NCBI GenBank assembly: GCA_033816765.1
Contig: CM066291.1
Coordinates: forward strand, 4,526,001-4,590,000
Direction: 5' to 3'
Length of the DNA stretch: 64,000 bases
DNA from: Nothopassalora personata
Taxonomy: Eukaryota > Ascomycota > Dothideomycetes > Mycosphaerellales > Mycosphaerellaceae
A program made the translations under genes and the position numbers. The notes under the pieces are model-generated. The model was not told the DNA's origin. It did no database searches and worked only from the letters and a program-made list of their open reading frames with translations. Shown here one piece after another: positions 52,032-64,000 of the stretch; position 1 is the first letter of the stretch; every line of letters starts with the position of its first letter.

Positions 52032-55000
52032 ATGGCCGTTCCAGCTGCACGAGCGCTCAACTGGAGTTCATGCGTCTTCGCAGCATTGATCGTGGTTGTG
52101 CGCGCAGATCCAAATTCAGCCTTTCCATTCAACTCCCAAGTCCCGACTGTTGCCAGGGTCAATGAACCGTACAGCTTCCAGTTTTCCGATTCGACCTTTG
52201 CGCCAGCTTCAGCAAGCTACGTATACAGCCTTTCGAATCAGCCAGCATGGCTTTTAGTAGACAGCGCGACGCGGACTTTGAGTGGAACACCAGGGCAAGC
52301 GGATGCCGGTCCTACCAACTTCAGCTTGACTGCAGCGGACTACAGGGGAGCATCTCACATGGACTGCACTCTTGTCGTATCCAGTGATCCGGCACCACAG
52401 CCTCCGGGTGACATTGGCAAACAATTGGCAGCTACAACGAATCTGTCCAGCAGCGATCCTCCAGTTGCAACACTGCTGCCATCGACAACTTTCAACTTCA
52501 ACTTCCAGCAAGAATCTTTCATCGACATCGTGCAGCGAAAGCTATGGTACTATGCCACGCTAGCTGATCATACTCCCCTGCCATCCTGGCTCAAATTCGA
52601 TCCCACGACTCTTGCGTTCACCGGTGTCGCGCCTGACTTGAGCGCATTTCCACAATCTTGGACCATCCAACTCATAGCATCCGATGTGGAAGGCTTCGCG
52701 GGCACTTCAGCCTCGTTTACCGTCGCAATAGGAACGCAGCTACTAGCGTTTGTGCCAGAAGAGCAGGAGTTGAGCATGACAGCAGGAGACCGACTGTCAT
52801 CCACTGCATTGCAGGATACCTTATTTCGCAACAATGCGCTGCTGAACGTCCAAGACCTGAGGAGCGCAGTTGCCACGGATCTGCCTTCATGGTTGATTTT
52901 CGACGCTGCGACGCTTAAGCTGGAAGGCATCGTGCCGCAAGATGTCACACCAGAGGAGTTCTCGATTGCCGTGACGGATCAACTTGGAAATACTGCACAA
53001 GTACTGGTCAATCTGGTTCCAACCGGTGACACGGATCTCTTCAGCCGGCAGATTGGTACGCTTACAGCAGAGGCTGGGGAAGAGTTCAGCTATCACTTCG
53101 AGGACTCGATCTTCAGCACCAGAGACATCAGCTTGAGCGTGGCGCTTCCACCAAGCGCGACCTGGCTCAAATACGATCCCGGCAGCAGGACGCTATCGGG
53201 CGATGTACCTTCCAGTGTGGAGTCTGGGGCGATTAAAGTCACCTTGCAAGCATCAAGCACTGATAATATCCAATCTCAGTCATTCACCATCAGGATAGTT
53301 GGTGGCGTGAATAAGACGACGTCGTCAGCAAGTGCGACTTCACCTTCGACCACCTCTACTTCGAAACCTGCCGTGGGAATGGCCTCTGCGCGGTCCGCTC
53401 ACCATCTACGAGGAGGAGAGATTGCCGCAATCGTGACCTTGACCGTCATCGGCGCTGCGTTGCTTCTTGCTGCTCTCATATGGGCTCTGCGCCGAAGACG
53501 CAGTGAACGAAAAGAGAACAGACCCAGCACGCCTACCAAGAACACGATCTCGCGCCCCCTAGCGCCTCCTGGAAGTGGCGGTACCCTTCCTCAGGAAGAA
53601 CACAGAGATGTTGAGAAAGATGCAGACAGCGCAGTCGACATACCAGCTCCTTCTAAAATACTTGAACCTCCGCCACAGATCACGTTGAATTTGCCTGCGA
53701 AGATCGACGAATCCCCGAGCAGGAGATCGAAATGGTCAAAGCGAATGTCGCGAGTGAGTCTGGTGTCATCAATAGGGCCAGGCGAAGACGCGATCCGAGC
53801 CGACTCGAACATACCAAAATGGGGCGAGAATGCCGCGAATCTGCACGCACCACACGATAGCTTCTCAATTCCAGCTGAGCTGGCACGAATTTCACGCCGA
53901 GAGTCAAACACATCGCCAACGAAGAAAGCGCTAAAGCGACTGCGAGAGAGACACAGGTCGAGAGATGGCGTCGGTCTTGGAATGCATGGTAGCGCCTCAA
54001 ATGGTATTGCGCGGCACTCTTCAAGGAATTCCTCAAGAAACAAGCATCGCGGTGCCAGGAGCAGTTTCGGTGGCCTTTCTACCACAAGAGAGGTCAGTGA
54101 TATGGCATCCATTCGCACAACAGGCACGAGTGTCCTTTCTACGAAAGCGTCTGAGTTCCCGATGCCGCCATTGACGCCAGGACATTCAATGTCCTTGTCG
54201 GTACCGACGCTGTCAACAGCAATGTCCGTATTTGGCGCCGATCCGAAACGAAAGAGCATCAGGATGGTAGAGAGGAGGGACAGCAGTGTTGATACCCGTC
54301 CTCTTGAGGAGAAACGACAGTCTTACATCAGACATCGTGCGAGCGCTGTCCGAAATCGCGTCAGCACAAACGTCGAAAGCCCACTGTTCGCTCATGGCTC
54401 CCGAGCAGGTTCGTCAAACCACAGCAGACAGAATGGGAGTCGATCAGCAAATGTCTCATTGTCTGGGAGCCTCCAGCACTGTCGGACGAGAACGAGATCG
54501 AAGAACGGCAAGAGTATGCTCACAACATACTCAGAATCGTCATCGCTCGAGCCACAAGCAAATGATCCATGGCGGTCCGCGACCAAAGACCCGAAGAGGC
54601 TAAGCGAGCGCCTGCGATCCTCTTTCGCACCCACTTTCCCACGCGTCATGAGTCGCTACTCCGTCACAGCAGACGATGCCGCCGCCGATCAAGACGATGA
54701 CTGGACCACATCAGAATCGACCTCCAGCAATGGTAACTGGAAATCAAAGGCTCAGCCTTTCGACTCCAGACTGGACAAAATCTCCATGAACAGCGACGAC
54801 TGGCGAGCAGAACTCGCAAAGCCCCGAAATGAAAGGTCCTTTGTCTTGCCAGGAGAAGCATCGCCAACGCCGCCTCCCGCTCCACCCGCATCACGCCAAC
54901 AGTCAGTTTCCAGAGACAGTACCCCAGGCTCTGCCAGACCTCAATGGCAACGTCGCATCAGCGAGAAGTCCTCTTCGCCACTTTCCTCCCACGTCCTACT

Positions 55001-55397
55001 TGCTTCTTCAGACGGTCCTACACATTCATCCACCAAGCGCAAAAGCTGCCTCTCCGACCCCACCGCTCTCGTCAGCACGGACAGCATGAGTAAAGCCAAA
55101 GTTCCTCGGCCAGGTCAAGTCGCTACAAGGAGGCCAGTAAGTGTCGAGGAAGTGCAGCGGTTCAGTAGCATGAAGGCTGAGACTGATGCTGCTACGACGG
55201 CGGGGAGTGAGAGGGATTGGGAGGATGCTAATAGTGTCACGGATGAGGAGGAAGCGGTAGAAGCTGGGTTGATGGCTAGGATGGAGAGGATGGCGAGGCT
55301 GGGGACGCCGAAGAGCGGAATGGTGAGGGTTATGCCTTTTGGAAATGGGACTGCGGCTAGCGGGAGGAGTGATGTTAGTGGGCCTGCTTTTTTGTAG
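52032..55397 (+). CDS. AXL2: Axl2-like polarity/bud-site membrane protein with cadherin-like repeats
   Basis: Intronless, 1121 aa. A signal peptide (MAVPAARALNWSSCVFAALIVVVRA) is followed by an extracellular part with four dystroglycan-type cadherin-like repeats, each marked by W-L-x-[FYV]-D and a following LxG: PAWLLVDSATRTLSG, PSWLKFDPTTLAFTG, PSWLIFDAATLKLEG, TWLKYDPGSRTLSG. A Ser/Thr stalk precedes one TM helix (about residues 467-488, IAAIVTLTVIGAALLLAALIWAL) and a basic RRRRSER stop-transfer. The ~630-residue cytosolic tail is Ser/Pro-rich, with many likely phosphosites. Known: yeast Axl2/Bud10 marks the axial bud site and interacts with Bud3/Bud4/Cdc42 and septins; filamentous AxlA homologues act in conidiation and septal organisation. 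Confidence 0.88.
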   Translation: MAVPAARALNWSSCVFAALIVVVRADPNSAFPFNSQVPTVARVNEPYSFQFSDSTFAPASASYVYSLSNQPAWLLVDSATRTLSGTPGQADAGPTNFSLTAADYRGASHMDCTLVVSSDPAPQPPGDIGKQLAATTNLSSSDPPVATLLPSTTFNFNFQQESFIDIVQRKLWYYATLADHTPLPSWLKFDPTTLAFTGVAPDLSAFPQSWTIQLIASDVEGFAGTSASFTVAIGTQLLAFVPEEQELSMTAGDRLSSTALQDTLFRNNALLNVQDLRSAVATDLPSWLIFDAATLKLEGIVPQDVTPEEFSIAVTDQLGNTAQVLVNLVPTGDTDLFSRQIGTLTAEAGEEFSYHFEDSIFSTRDISLSVALPPSATWLKYDPGSRTLSGDVPSSVESGAIKVTLQASSTDNIQSQSFTIRIVGGVNKTTSSASATSPSTTSTSKPAVGMASARSAHHLRGGEIAAIVTLTVIGAALLLAALIWALRRRRSERKENRPSTPTKNTISRPLAPPGSGGTLPQEEHRDVEKDADSAVDIPAPSKILEPPPQITLNLPAKIDESPSRRSKWSKRMSRVSLVSSIGPGEDAIRADSNIPKWGENAANLHAPHDSFSIPAELARISRRESNTSPTKKALKRLRERHRSRDGVGLGMHGSASNGIARHSSRNSSRNKHRGARSSFGGLSTTREVSDMASIRTTGTSVLSTKASEFPMPPLTPGHSMSLSVPTLSTAMSVFGADPKRKSIRMVERRDSSVDTRPLEEKRQSYIRHRASAVRNRVSTNVESPLFAHGSRAGSSNHSRQNGSRSANVSLSGSLQHCRTRTRSKNGKSMLTTYSESSSLEPQANDPWRSATKDPKRLSERLRSSFAPTFPRVMSRYSVTADDAAADQDDDWTTSESTSSNGNWKSKAQPFDSRLDKISMNSDDWRAELAKPRNERSFVLPGEASPTPPPAPPASRQQSVSRDSTPGSARPQWQRRISEKSSSPLSSHVLLASSDGPTHSSTKRKSCLSDPTALVSTDSMSKAKVPRPGQVATRRPVSVEEVQRFSSMKAETDAATTAGSERDWEDANSVTDEEEAVEAGLMARMERMARLGTPKSGMVRVMPFGNGTAASGRSDVSGPAFL

Positions 55398-55777
55398 GCT
55401 GGTTATATGGGGACGATGAAGATAGAGGTAGACTTAAGTAGCTCTTGTCCTTGCTGCGAAGGAATCGAATCGTTCATCCTTGATCACTGGATGATATTAC
55501 TTGACCACGCCGTCGCTCGTTGAGTGCTTGGGATAACAGATCCCATGCGTGCTGTGGTGCTTCATGAAGTCCGGTGTGCCAAGATCGGTATTGAATACAT
55601 AGCACTCTCACGTCGTCCCAAGGAGCTATGTCGAGCAATCCTGACGTCTCGCGTGTGCTATATGGCGACCAAAGCGTGCGAAATTGATCGAGAATTGTAT
55701 TGTGCAAGACGGCCAAGAAGTATTTGAGATGTTTCCGAGGCGAGGGGCATGCCGAAGATCGGCTTCCCACTTTGTCT

Positions 55778-55783
55778 CACGTG
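55778..55783. promoter_or_regulatory. CACGTG box, candidate NUC-1/Pho4 site
   Basis: CACGTG in context CTCACGTGTG, 535 bases upstream of the PHO81 start. Pho4/NUC-1-type bHLH factors bind CACGTG. Confidence 0.4.
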
Positions 55784-55852
55784 TGTGCCTGGACGGCCAA
55801 CCCGCCAACCGCAGCGGAACGTGAAGACCTTGTTGATAGTTCCTTCCGATCG

Positions 55853-55858
55853 CACGTG
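55853..55858. promoter_or_regulatory. CACGTG box, candidate NUC-1/Pho4 site
   Basis: GCACGTGG, the context preferred by yeast Pho4, 460 bases upstream of the PHO81 start and 75 bases from the first box. Confidence 0.5.
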
Positions 55859-55961
55859 GCTCATATCGAGCCTCTATTGGCGAGCGGATATGTGGTTGTT
55901 GTGGGCGAGAGCGCATCAATTTTTCGCGGCGCAGAGTCAGCGATTTTTCGAGAGCCTCCTT

Positions 55962-55981
55962 CCCCCCCCCCCCCCCCCCCC
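55962..55981. repeat. Poly-C run, 20 bases
   Basis: Uninterrupted C20 about 340 bases upstream of the PHO81 start. Confidence 0.95.
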
Positions 55982-56317
55982 ACTTTCATCACGTTGCAGT
56001 AAGATCTTACTTCACTTTTCACGCTCAGAGCCGCTCAGCTGCTGCATGTGACAACACCTGGCGACTCACACGAACTCTGCCACAGTCTCTCCTCCTCCGT
56101 CGCTCTCTTTCTCTCCTGTGCTGTGACGCGTTGGCAACGTGCTGCAGAGATGAAGCTCGCTTGACCTGCTCAGCGACCACAATGTCGGCGTCAACCTCGA
56201 GTCTCCGCCAACACAATATCCCGCCACCGGCCACGAGCATCATATATAGCGATATCCATTTCCGAACAGCAGAGGTAAGGGACCGGGACAAATCTCCTCG
56301 TCTCTGCGTCACCAACC

Positions 56318-59300
56318 ATGTACGTCGACCCGTAGGTGGCGAGTTGCGTGGCCTCGTGCTGATAGCAGTAAAGGAAGTTCGGCAAGCACATCCAGAAGCG
56401 CCAGCTTGACATACCCGAGTATGCAGCCAGCTTCGTTGATTACAAGGCTCTCAAGAAGGTACGTCAACATCAGAAATCCAAGTTGTTCTACGGCCATGCC
56501 TAACAGTCCCCCCCCCAGCTCATCAAAAAGCTGAGCGCAACACCCGTACTTGCAGCTGTGACCGCCGGGAGCGATGGCGAACCACTACAAGATTCGCAGG
56601 CTTCCTTGCAGGCGAACAAGGCGACCTTCTTCTTCAAGCTGGAACGAGAGCTAGAAAAGGTCAACATCTTCTATCTCCAGAAGGAAGCCGAGGTATGCAA
56701 ATCACATTCGACTGCAATCCAACCATATTCCTCACCAACGACAGCTCAAACTTCGACTACAAACTCTTCTGGACAAGAAAAGGGGCCTACAGTCACGAGC
56801 TACGCCAGCTTCCAAGCTGTCCTCCAGCTATGTCACGCTCGACGAAGGATTCCGTTTGTTCAGCAACGACCTTGACAAGCTCCAGCAGTTCGTCGAGGTC
56901 AACCAGACAGCGTTCTCCAAGATCCTGAAGAAGGTCCTGAGTTTTCATCTTCTCGTAAAGTTGGTTGTAAGCTAACGTCTGGCAGTGGGACAAAACATCA
57001 AAGGTGCTATCACCTTCAAGCATGCTGACATTGCGAAATGCTAACAACCTTTCTAGTCACGAACGAAAGAGCTTTACCTTTCCCGCGCCGTCGATGTGCA
57101 ACCATGCTTCAACCGCGACGTCATCAGCGACCTCTCCGATCAAGCCACGACCGGACTGCTTGAGCTTCAAGCATGGGCAGAAGGCGAGAAGATCGCGTAT
57201 ACTCCTGCTGTCGAGCCTGAGCACATGACTCAGCCAATGGCTCAAGATGAAGAGCTTGAGAACCAGCTCCTGCAAGCGATGAATGCTGGCAACGCGGGCC
57301 TGGTCAAAGAGTGGTCTGCCAGGATCGCAGGCAGTCAAGAGGCGAAAGAGCGGGTCAGTAGGGTCTTCTTGAACACGGTCAAGACTGCAGCGCAGAGCAC
57401 ACAGGAAGTCCTTTATCAAACGAACCTGTTAGACTTCAACTATGCAGACCCGATCAACGAGCGCAACGCGATACACGAGGCAGTGGTCAGCGGAAGAGTT
57501 GATGTACTGCAGGTCGCGTTGACGAAAGGCGCCAACATCAGGGCTCCAGACGTCTATGGGCGACTCCCGCTGCACTATGCGTGTATGCATGGAAGACCCG
57601 AGATGGTCAAGATCTTGGTGGAGACTGCGCCAGATACCGTGGATGCGAAGGACTTGGACAACTTTACACCTCTGATACACGGCATCGTACACTCGAGACC
57701 AGAATGCGTGCAGGAAATGTTGCAGTACGGAGCCGTGGTCAATGCTGCAGGAACTGCGGATCACAGACCTCTCAACTTAGCCTGTCAGTATGGCGCGGCA
57801 CCGATCGTACAGCAGATCCTACGGTTTAGGCCTCAGATCTTGCCTGATGCAGAGGGTCTCTTTCCACAGCATTTGGTCGCTCGTTTCGGCCGAGACAACG
57901 CGATCCTGACGATGCTCAGAGATGCCGGCGTGGATATGGATCAACCGGACAAGCTGTACCAATGGACGCCCATCTTCCACGCAGCTTCCGAGGGTCATCT
58001 GCACTGCTTGAGACAACTTCTCGAATTCGGTGTTAATCCAACTGCCATTGACGAGAAGGGTCTTTCTGCCATGTACTATGCAGCATGGGAAGGCAAGCTT
58101 GACTGCATGCAGCTGCTCGCTCAAGCAGGTGTCACAGTGGTCGGTAGCACCACGACACGGGACACGATTGATGTTCAGATGGTTGCAGGGGAGCCCCCGC
58201 CAGCTCCGATGACTGGAGGCACACCGGCACTGACCATCTCAGACGCGGAAGCCATTCCAGATCTCAGCCTACCACCTCCAATCATTCCTCTGAGACGCTA
58301 TGGCCACAACTTCTTGGACACGACAAAGACATTTATACTCTTGTCATTCGACGAGCTCGCAGGTGAAGCCATTGAGTTCTACGGAGACAGCAAGTATCCG
58401 GCTGCGCGTCTCACCATCTCCTCGGAATCGTCGGATTTAATTCCAAGGAATCTGCCGCTGCCAATTCAGGACGACTTCAAGAACATCTCGTTCCAGATTG
58501 AGAATCTCGACACCTTCAGCATCAGCTTTGACATCTTCCCCACTTTCGGCAGCAAGGTCATTGCTCGCGCGGCCGCTTCGAGTCGTGTCTTCACCAGCAA
58601 AGCTAGCAGCTCTGGTGTATGGCATCTGGAGCTCTTCGACCCGCGGCTGAGGGCAATTGGTAGGCTCAGCTTCCGCTATCAGGTTGTCACGCCCTTCCAT
58701 GGCATTCCGCTCGAGATCACGCACTTCGCGACGTACTGGAAGGCCACCAGCCAGTTCTCGGAGAACCACCCAAGCAATCTCATCACTGGGAGCAGCTTGT
58801 CAGGCGACTTCATGAGGCTGTTTGTGCAAGTGACGCTGGATGGAGTGCCCGTCTTGTATAACGATTGGGCGTTGCCAAGTAGCAGGAACGACCTCATCAG
58901 CAGAATGACCTATGCTGAGTTCGAGCATGCCGGACTTGAAGCAGGCCGAGGCCGTGGGATCATCCAAGGTCTGGTTGGCTCTGGCACTGATCGCGGGGAT
59001 CTTTCAGCAGTACAACGGCAAGTCGCTCGTTCCTACGTTTCTCTCGCCGACGTGTTGGCTCTTTTGCCGTCTGATCTCCACATCGAAATACATGTGTGCT
59101 TCCCCAATCGAACAGAGGAGGATGCACACCAACTGGGACCGACACGAAACATCAACGTGACTGTTGATAGCGTACTCAAGGTGGTCTTCGACCATGCACG
59201 GCAGCTGCGGGAGGCGAAGGACACTCCGTTGAGGAACTTCGCATTCTCAAGCTACAATGCCGAAGTGTGTATGGCGCTCAACTGGAAGCAGCCGAACTGT

Positions 59301-59694
59301 GGGTACTCATCGACACATCTGCAGGAACATTACTGACCACTATCTAGACCCGATCTTGCTCTGCAACGAGCTTGGCGTAGCACCGTCCACCGACATTTCG
59401 CGTCGCCCCAGCTCAACTCTCAACATGGTCACGAACTGCGGCCGCACCAATATGTCCATCAAGGAGTCTGTGCGCATTGCACAGAGCAATAACTTCATGG
59501 GTCTCATCTGCACATCACGGCTTCTCGACCTTGTTCCAGCGCTGGTCTCATCAGTCAAGGAAGCCGGACTTGTGCTTATCTCAGACAATTCAAATCATAC
59601 TCGACCTGCGAGCTTGCTGGGTCTACCGAAAGGCGTCGATGGTCTCTTGCAGGACAATGCAGTCCTTCGCTTTAGGGAGGCGATCGATCAATAG
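56318..59694 (+). CDS. PHO81: PHO81/NUC-2 phosphate-system CDK inhibitor (SPX-ankyrin-GDPD-like)
   Basis: Seven exons: 56318-56319, 56374-56458, 56519-56692, 56745-56933, 56986-57003, 57057-59298, 59348-59694; introns 49-60 nt. The start codon is split AT|G by a 54-nt GTACGT..AAAG intron. Product 1018 aa, close to N. crassa NUC-2. SPX domain: MKFGKHIQKRQLDIPEY and DYKALKKLIKKLS at the N-terminus, KATFFFKLERELEKVN, and exon 4 DEGFRLFSNDLDKLQQFVE. Ankyrin repeats span about residues 290-520 (NAIHEAVVSGRVDVLQ, GRLPLHYACMHGRPEM, WTPIFHAASEGHLHCLRQLLE). The C-terminal third is the degenerate glycerophosphodiester phosphodiesterase-like part, with PILLCNELG after the last splice. Known: Pho81 inhibits the Pho80-Pho85 cyclin-CDK under phosphate limitation, letting Pho4/NUC-1 act; SPX senses inositol pyrophosphates. 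Confidence 0.92.
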
Positions 59695-60925
59695 AGCTGC
59701 TATGGTTCAGTGAATTTGCGCACGTGGTATCGAAGCGAGGCGTTTGGCGCCGCATCAGTCAGTAGAGCATACCAAAAATGAGGGAGGCATGCGTGAGTTG
59801 AGGCTGCAAGTATCTACCCAATACAAGATAGATTGTGTACGCACTTTCGAAAGACTGTTCTCTTCCAGATCATCTGACTCGTGATGTATGTATGTATGCA
59901 TCCCTTGTACGCCAAGTGAAGTGATTCCTCGAAGCGTCCGTTACTCACATCCCAGTTCTGTTACGCCCACACAGCATCGATAATGGACTCCGCCCTGTCT
60001 GCCTCACTGCCACGGTCATAGCGTATACCTCTGAAGCAGAAACAAACATCCCTCAACGCGTACATGACCTTCCTATGCCGTAGCCGTCCGTCAAACATAG
60101 TAGAACTACTCACGCTTCACGGCAAAGATGTATCTTCCTGTCTCCACCCGCAAAAAGCAAGTAGCGAGTAGCAAGTATCCAGTCCACTATACGCTTCAAA
60201 TTCATCGTACGTGGATCACTGTGGTGGTTGGTACACATCGATTGAATCATCAACGAAACAAAAAGAGCCCTCGCCTCGCGGAGTCATGCATGCATGGCAG
60301 CATGACTCCTTGCTTCTCTCCATCCATCCTTCCTTGGGTTGGGAATGAAAGAAAGAAAGCTCCCGCCGAGCGGCGAGCTAGCTCGCTGAGGATGCCGTTT
60401 GGGATTCGGATACAGATGATAAATACGGTTGGTTGGTGGTGGTAGTAGTGGTAGCAGTAGTGGCATATAGGGCAAATCAGGACTATATAGCTTTGGGAAA
60501 AGGGTTCTGGAGGGACTGAGGCTTGTACACATACCTACACCTACATCTACGTCTTGCCCAAAAAACCTACATACCTCTGTAGCTCATAGTTAGACTACTC
60601 ACGCGCTTCTGGGATGCGGCGATACATGGATGGCATGGGCAGAATTGATGAGGAACATGATGAGCTTGAGGGAACGCGATTTGCTGGTCCGAGAAGTTTC
60701 CGCCTGGGATGAGAGCGAGTGCGCAGAGAACTAGATCACTCGATAATGCAGTCGAACAGAACAGACTGGTACAAAAGGTCGGGAGTGAACATGAGCTTGG
60801 ATTTTTATGATCATTTCATCCTCGAACGCAATGAAAACTCTGTTGCGGTGTAGTTGGCTACATCTGCTTCCTTTGTTCACCAACCCAAACGCCACGCTCT
60901 CCAGGAACTTTCGCTCATGATACGT
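59695..60925. other. Gene-less 1.2 kb between convergent PHO81 and SEC23
   Basis: 3' regions of both genes. Short simple repeats: GTAT at about 59886-59900 and GGT/AGT units near 60430-60465. No gene supported. Confidence 0.5.
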
Positions 60926-63319
<2,394 letters not shown>

Positions 63320-63658
63320 GTTCAATGTGCAGGCAGCTCGGGGGGGGGGGGGGGGGATGGGCAGCGACTAGGAGATGCGGAGAGGCTGTGGTGCTTGTTG
63401 TGTGCGCATGCGAGGAGCGACGCTGGTGTGTCTGGCTATGGATGCTCGTGATGTGTGTGAGGTCGTGCCTACCCTTGACTAGAAGATGTGGCAGTCCTTC
63501 CAACTGCCAGCATCGCACTTTCCCAAAGCTTCATGCAACGTTTCATGCACCCCTCGGACCCAACTTCCCGCCAAGCCCCGACCTCACAAAACTTGGCCGC
63601 TCTCTTCACCTCTTCGCCCTCTCCTTCCTCTCTCATCACATTGCCAGCATACAACACA
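63320..63658. other. Gene-less 0.34 kb upstream of SEC23
   Basis: SEC23 promoter/5' leader and 3' flank of the next minus-strand gene. Contains the G17 run. Confidence 0.5.
63340..63356. repeat. Poly-G run, 17 bases, next to the SEC23 start
   Basis: G17 on the plus strand (C17 on the SEC23 coding strand), ending 21 bases from the start codon. Confidence 0.95.
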
Positions 63659-64000
63659 TTACTTATCGACAGACTTGCTCACCTTCTCGTATGGCTCGAC
63701 TGTTTTCGCGCTGCGCATAGACCGATCTGACCCGTTGCTGGGCGCCGGTCCTTGATATACTTCCGTTTTGGGGGGTAGGAAAGGATCGGAATCAGTTGTG
63801 GCCACATTTCCTCGAATCAAGAGCACATCACCATGCCATGTACCACATGTCGACGCTGTGCAATTGACGATCCTGCCACTCCGCACGTCTGCGAACGCAC
63901 CGCCGCTCCCAGAACTGCCGAGAATGAAGCACGGTGGTAAAGTGGCCTGAATCTGCGTTGGCATGAACTTCTTCACGCAGAGCACGTAGGCACTGCTCCT
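63659..64000 (-). CDS. 3' end of an unrecognised minus-strand gene (partial)
   Basis: The last 113 codons of an open frame that runs off the right edge and ends at TGA/TAA-type stop at 63659. The visible part reads YVLCVKKFMPTQIQATLPP, CFILGSSGSGGAFADV, CGTWHGDVLLIRGN and a Ser/Lys-rich end. It looks folded for the first ~75 residues, then disordered. I do not recognise the family. It lies head-to-tail with SEC23, 340 bases upstream. Confidence 0.5.
   Translation of the reverse strand, partial: RSSAYVLCVKKFMPTQIQATLPPCFILGSSGSGGAFADVRSGRIVNCTASTCGTWHGDVLLIRGNVATTDSDPFLPPKTEVYQGPAPSNGSDRSMRSAKTVEPYEKVSKSVDK

Larger units (their letters stand above)
55398..56317. other. Gene-less 0.9 kb, PHO81 promoter region
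   Basis: Upstream of the PHO81 start. It contains two CACGTG boxes (55778-55783 and 55853-55858) and a C20 run (55962-55981), listed separately, and a TATATA at about 56231-56236. Confidence 0.5.

Overview
This window is nuclear DNA from a filamentous ascomycete (Pezizomycotina; the gene content and the short ~50-65 nt introns would suit a Dothideomycete, but the class is an inference). Protein genes have GT..AG introns, often with a visible CTAAC/CTGAC branch motif. A tRNA-Pro carries a canonical intron. The left end is a retrotransposon with the CpA-to-TpA scar of repeat-induced point mutation (RIP). Recognisable genes are fungal housekeeping or signalling genes: UPS2-like, mitochondrial acyl-CoA thioesterase, COA1, EFM6-like, AXL2-like, PHO81/NUC-2 and SEC23.

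Layout. 1-3.55 kb: RIP-saturated Ty3/gypsy element, minus strand, cut by the window edge. 4.0-10.1 kb: UPS2-like lipid transfer protein, a repeat block with 11-bp phased GTCAC units, a METTL27-like methyltransferase and a single-pass membrane protein of unknown function. 10.1-19.4 kb: gene-poor and decayed, holding tRNA-Pro(AGG), dyad-rich repeats, a convergent pair of broken molybdenum-cofactor genes (MobA-like and MoeA-like), a small unknown reading frame with one stop, a kinase relic and a truncated unknown gene. 19.9-31.5 kb: divergent thioesterase / unknown gene pair, a seven-TM MHYT sensor-like protein, a small Cys-rich protein, two broken gene fragments and a conserved fungal protein of unknown function. 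33-36.5 kb: small regulatory-looking genes, some broken (C2H2 fingers, Zn cluster with AT-hook, Ser-rich protein). 37-47.5 kb: large FAD/NAD(P)-binding oxidoreductase, HSL-type alpha/beta hydrolase, hydroxyacyl-CoA dehydrogenase relic, COA1, two neighbouring look-alike unknown genes and the EFM6-like methyltransferase. 48.9-51.4 kb: a long, multiply frameshifted gene resembling the fungal DUF4470/MYND family. 52-63.3 kb: AXL2-like polarity protein, PHO81/NUC-2 phosphate regulator with two CACGTG boxes upstream, and SEC23. The last 340 bases hold the 3' end of another minus-strand gene.

The intact genes are dispersed single-copy functions, not an operon-like pathway. The one place where neighbours share a pathway is the MobA/MoeA pair, and both are dead. 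Intact genes alternate with decayed ones, and several decayed frames are broken by single TAG codons of the kind a CAG-to-TAG (CpA-to-TpA) change makes. All exon boundaries were placed by eye from reading frame, splice consensus and family resemblance recalled from knowledge; no search was run.
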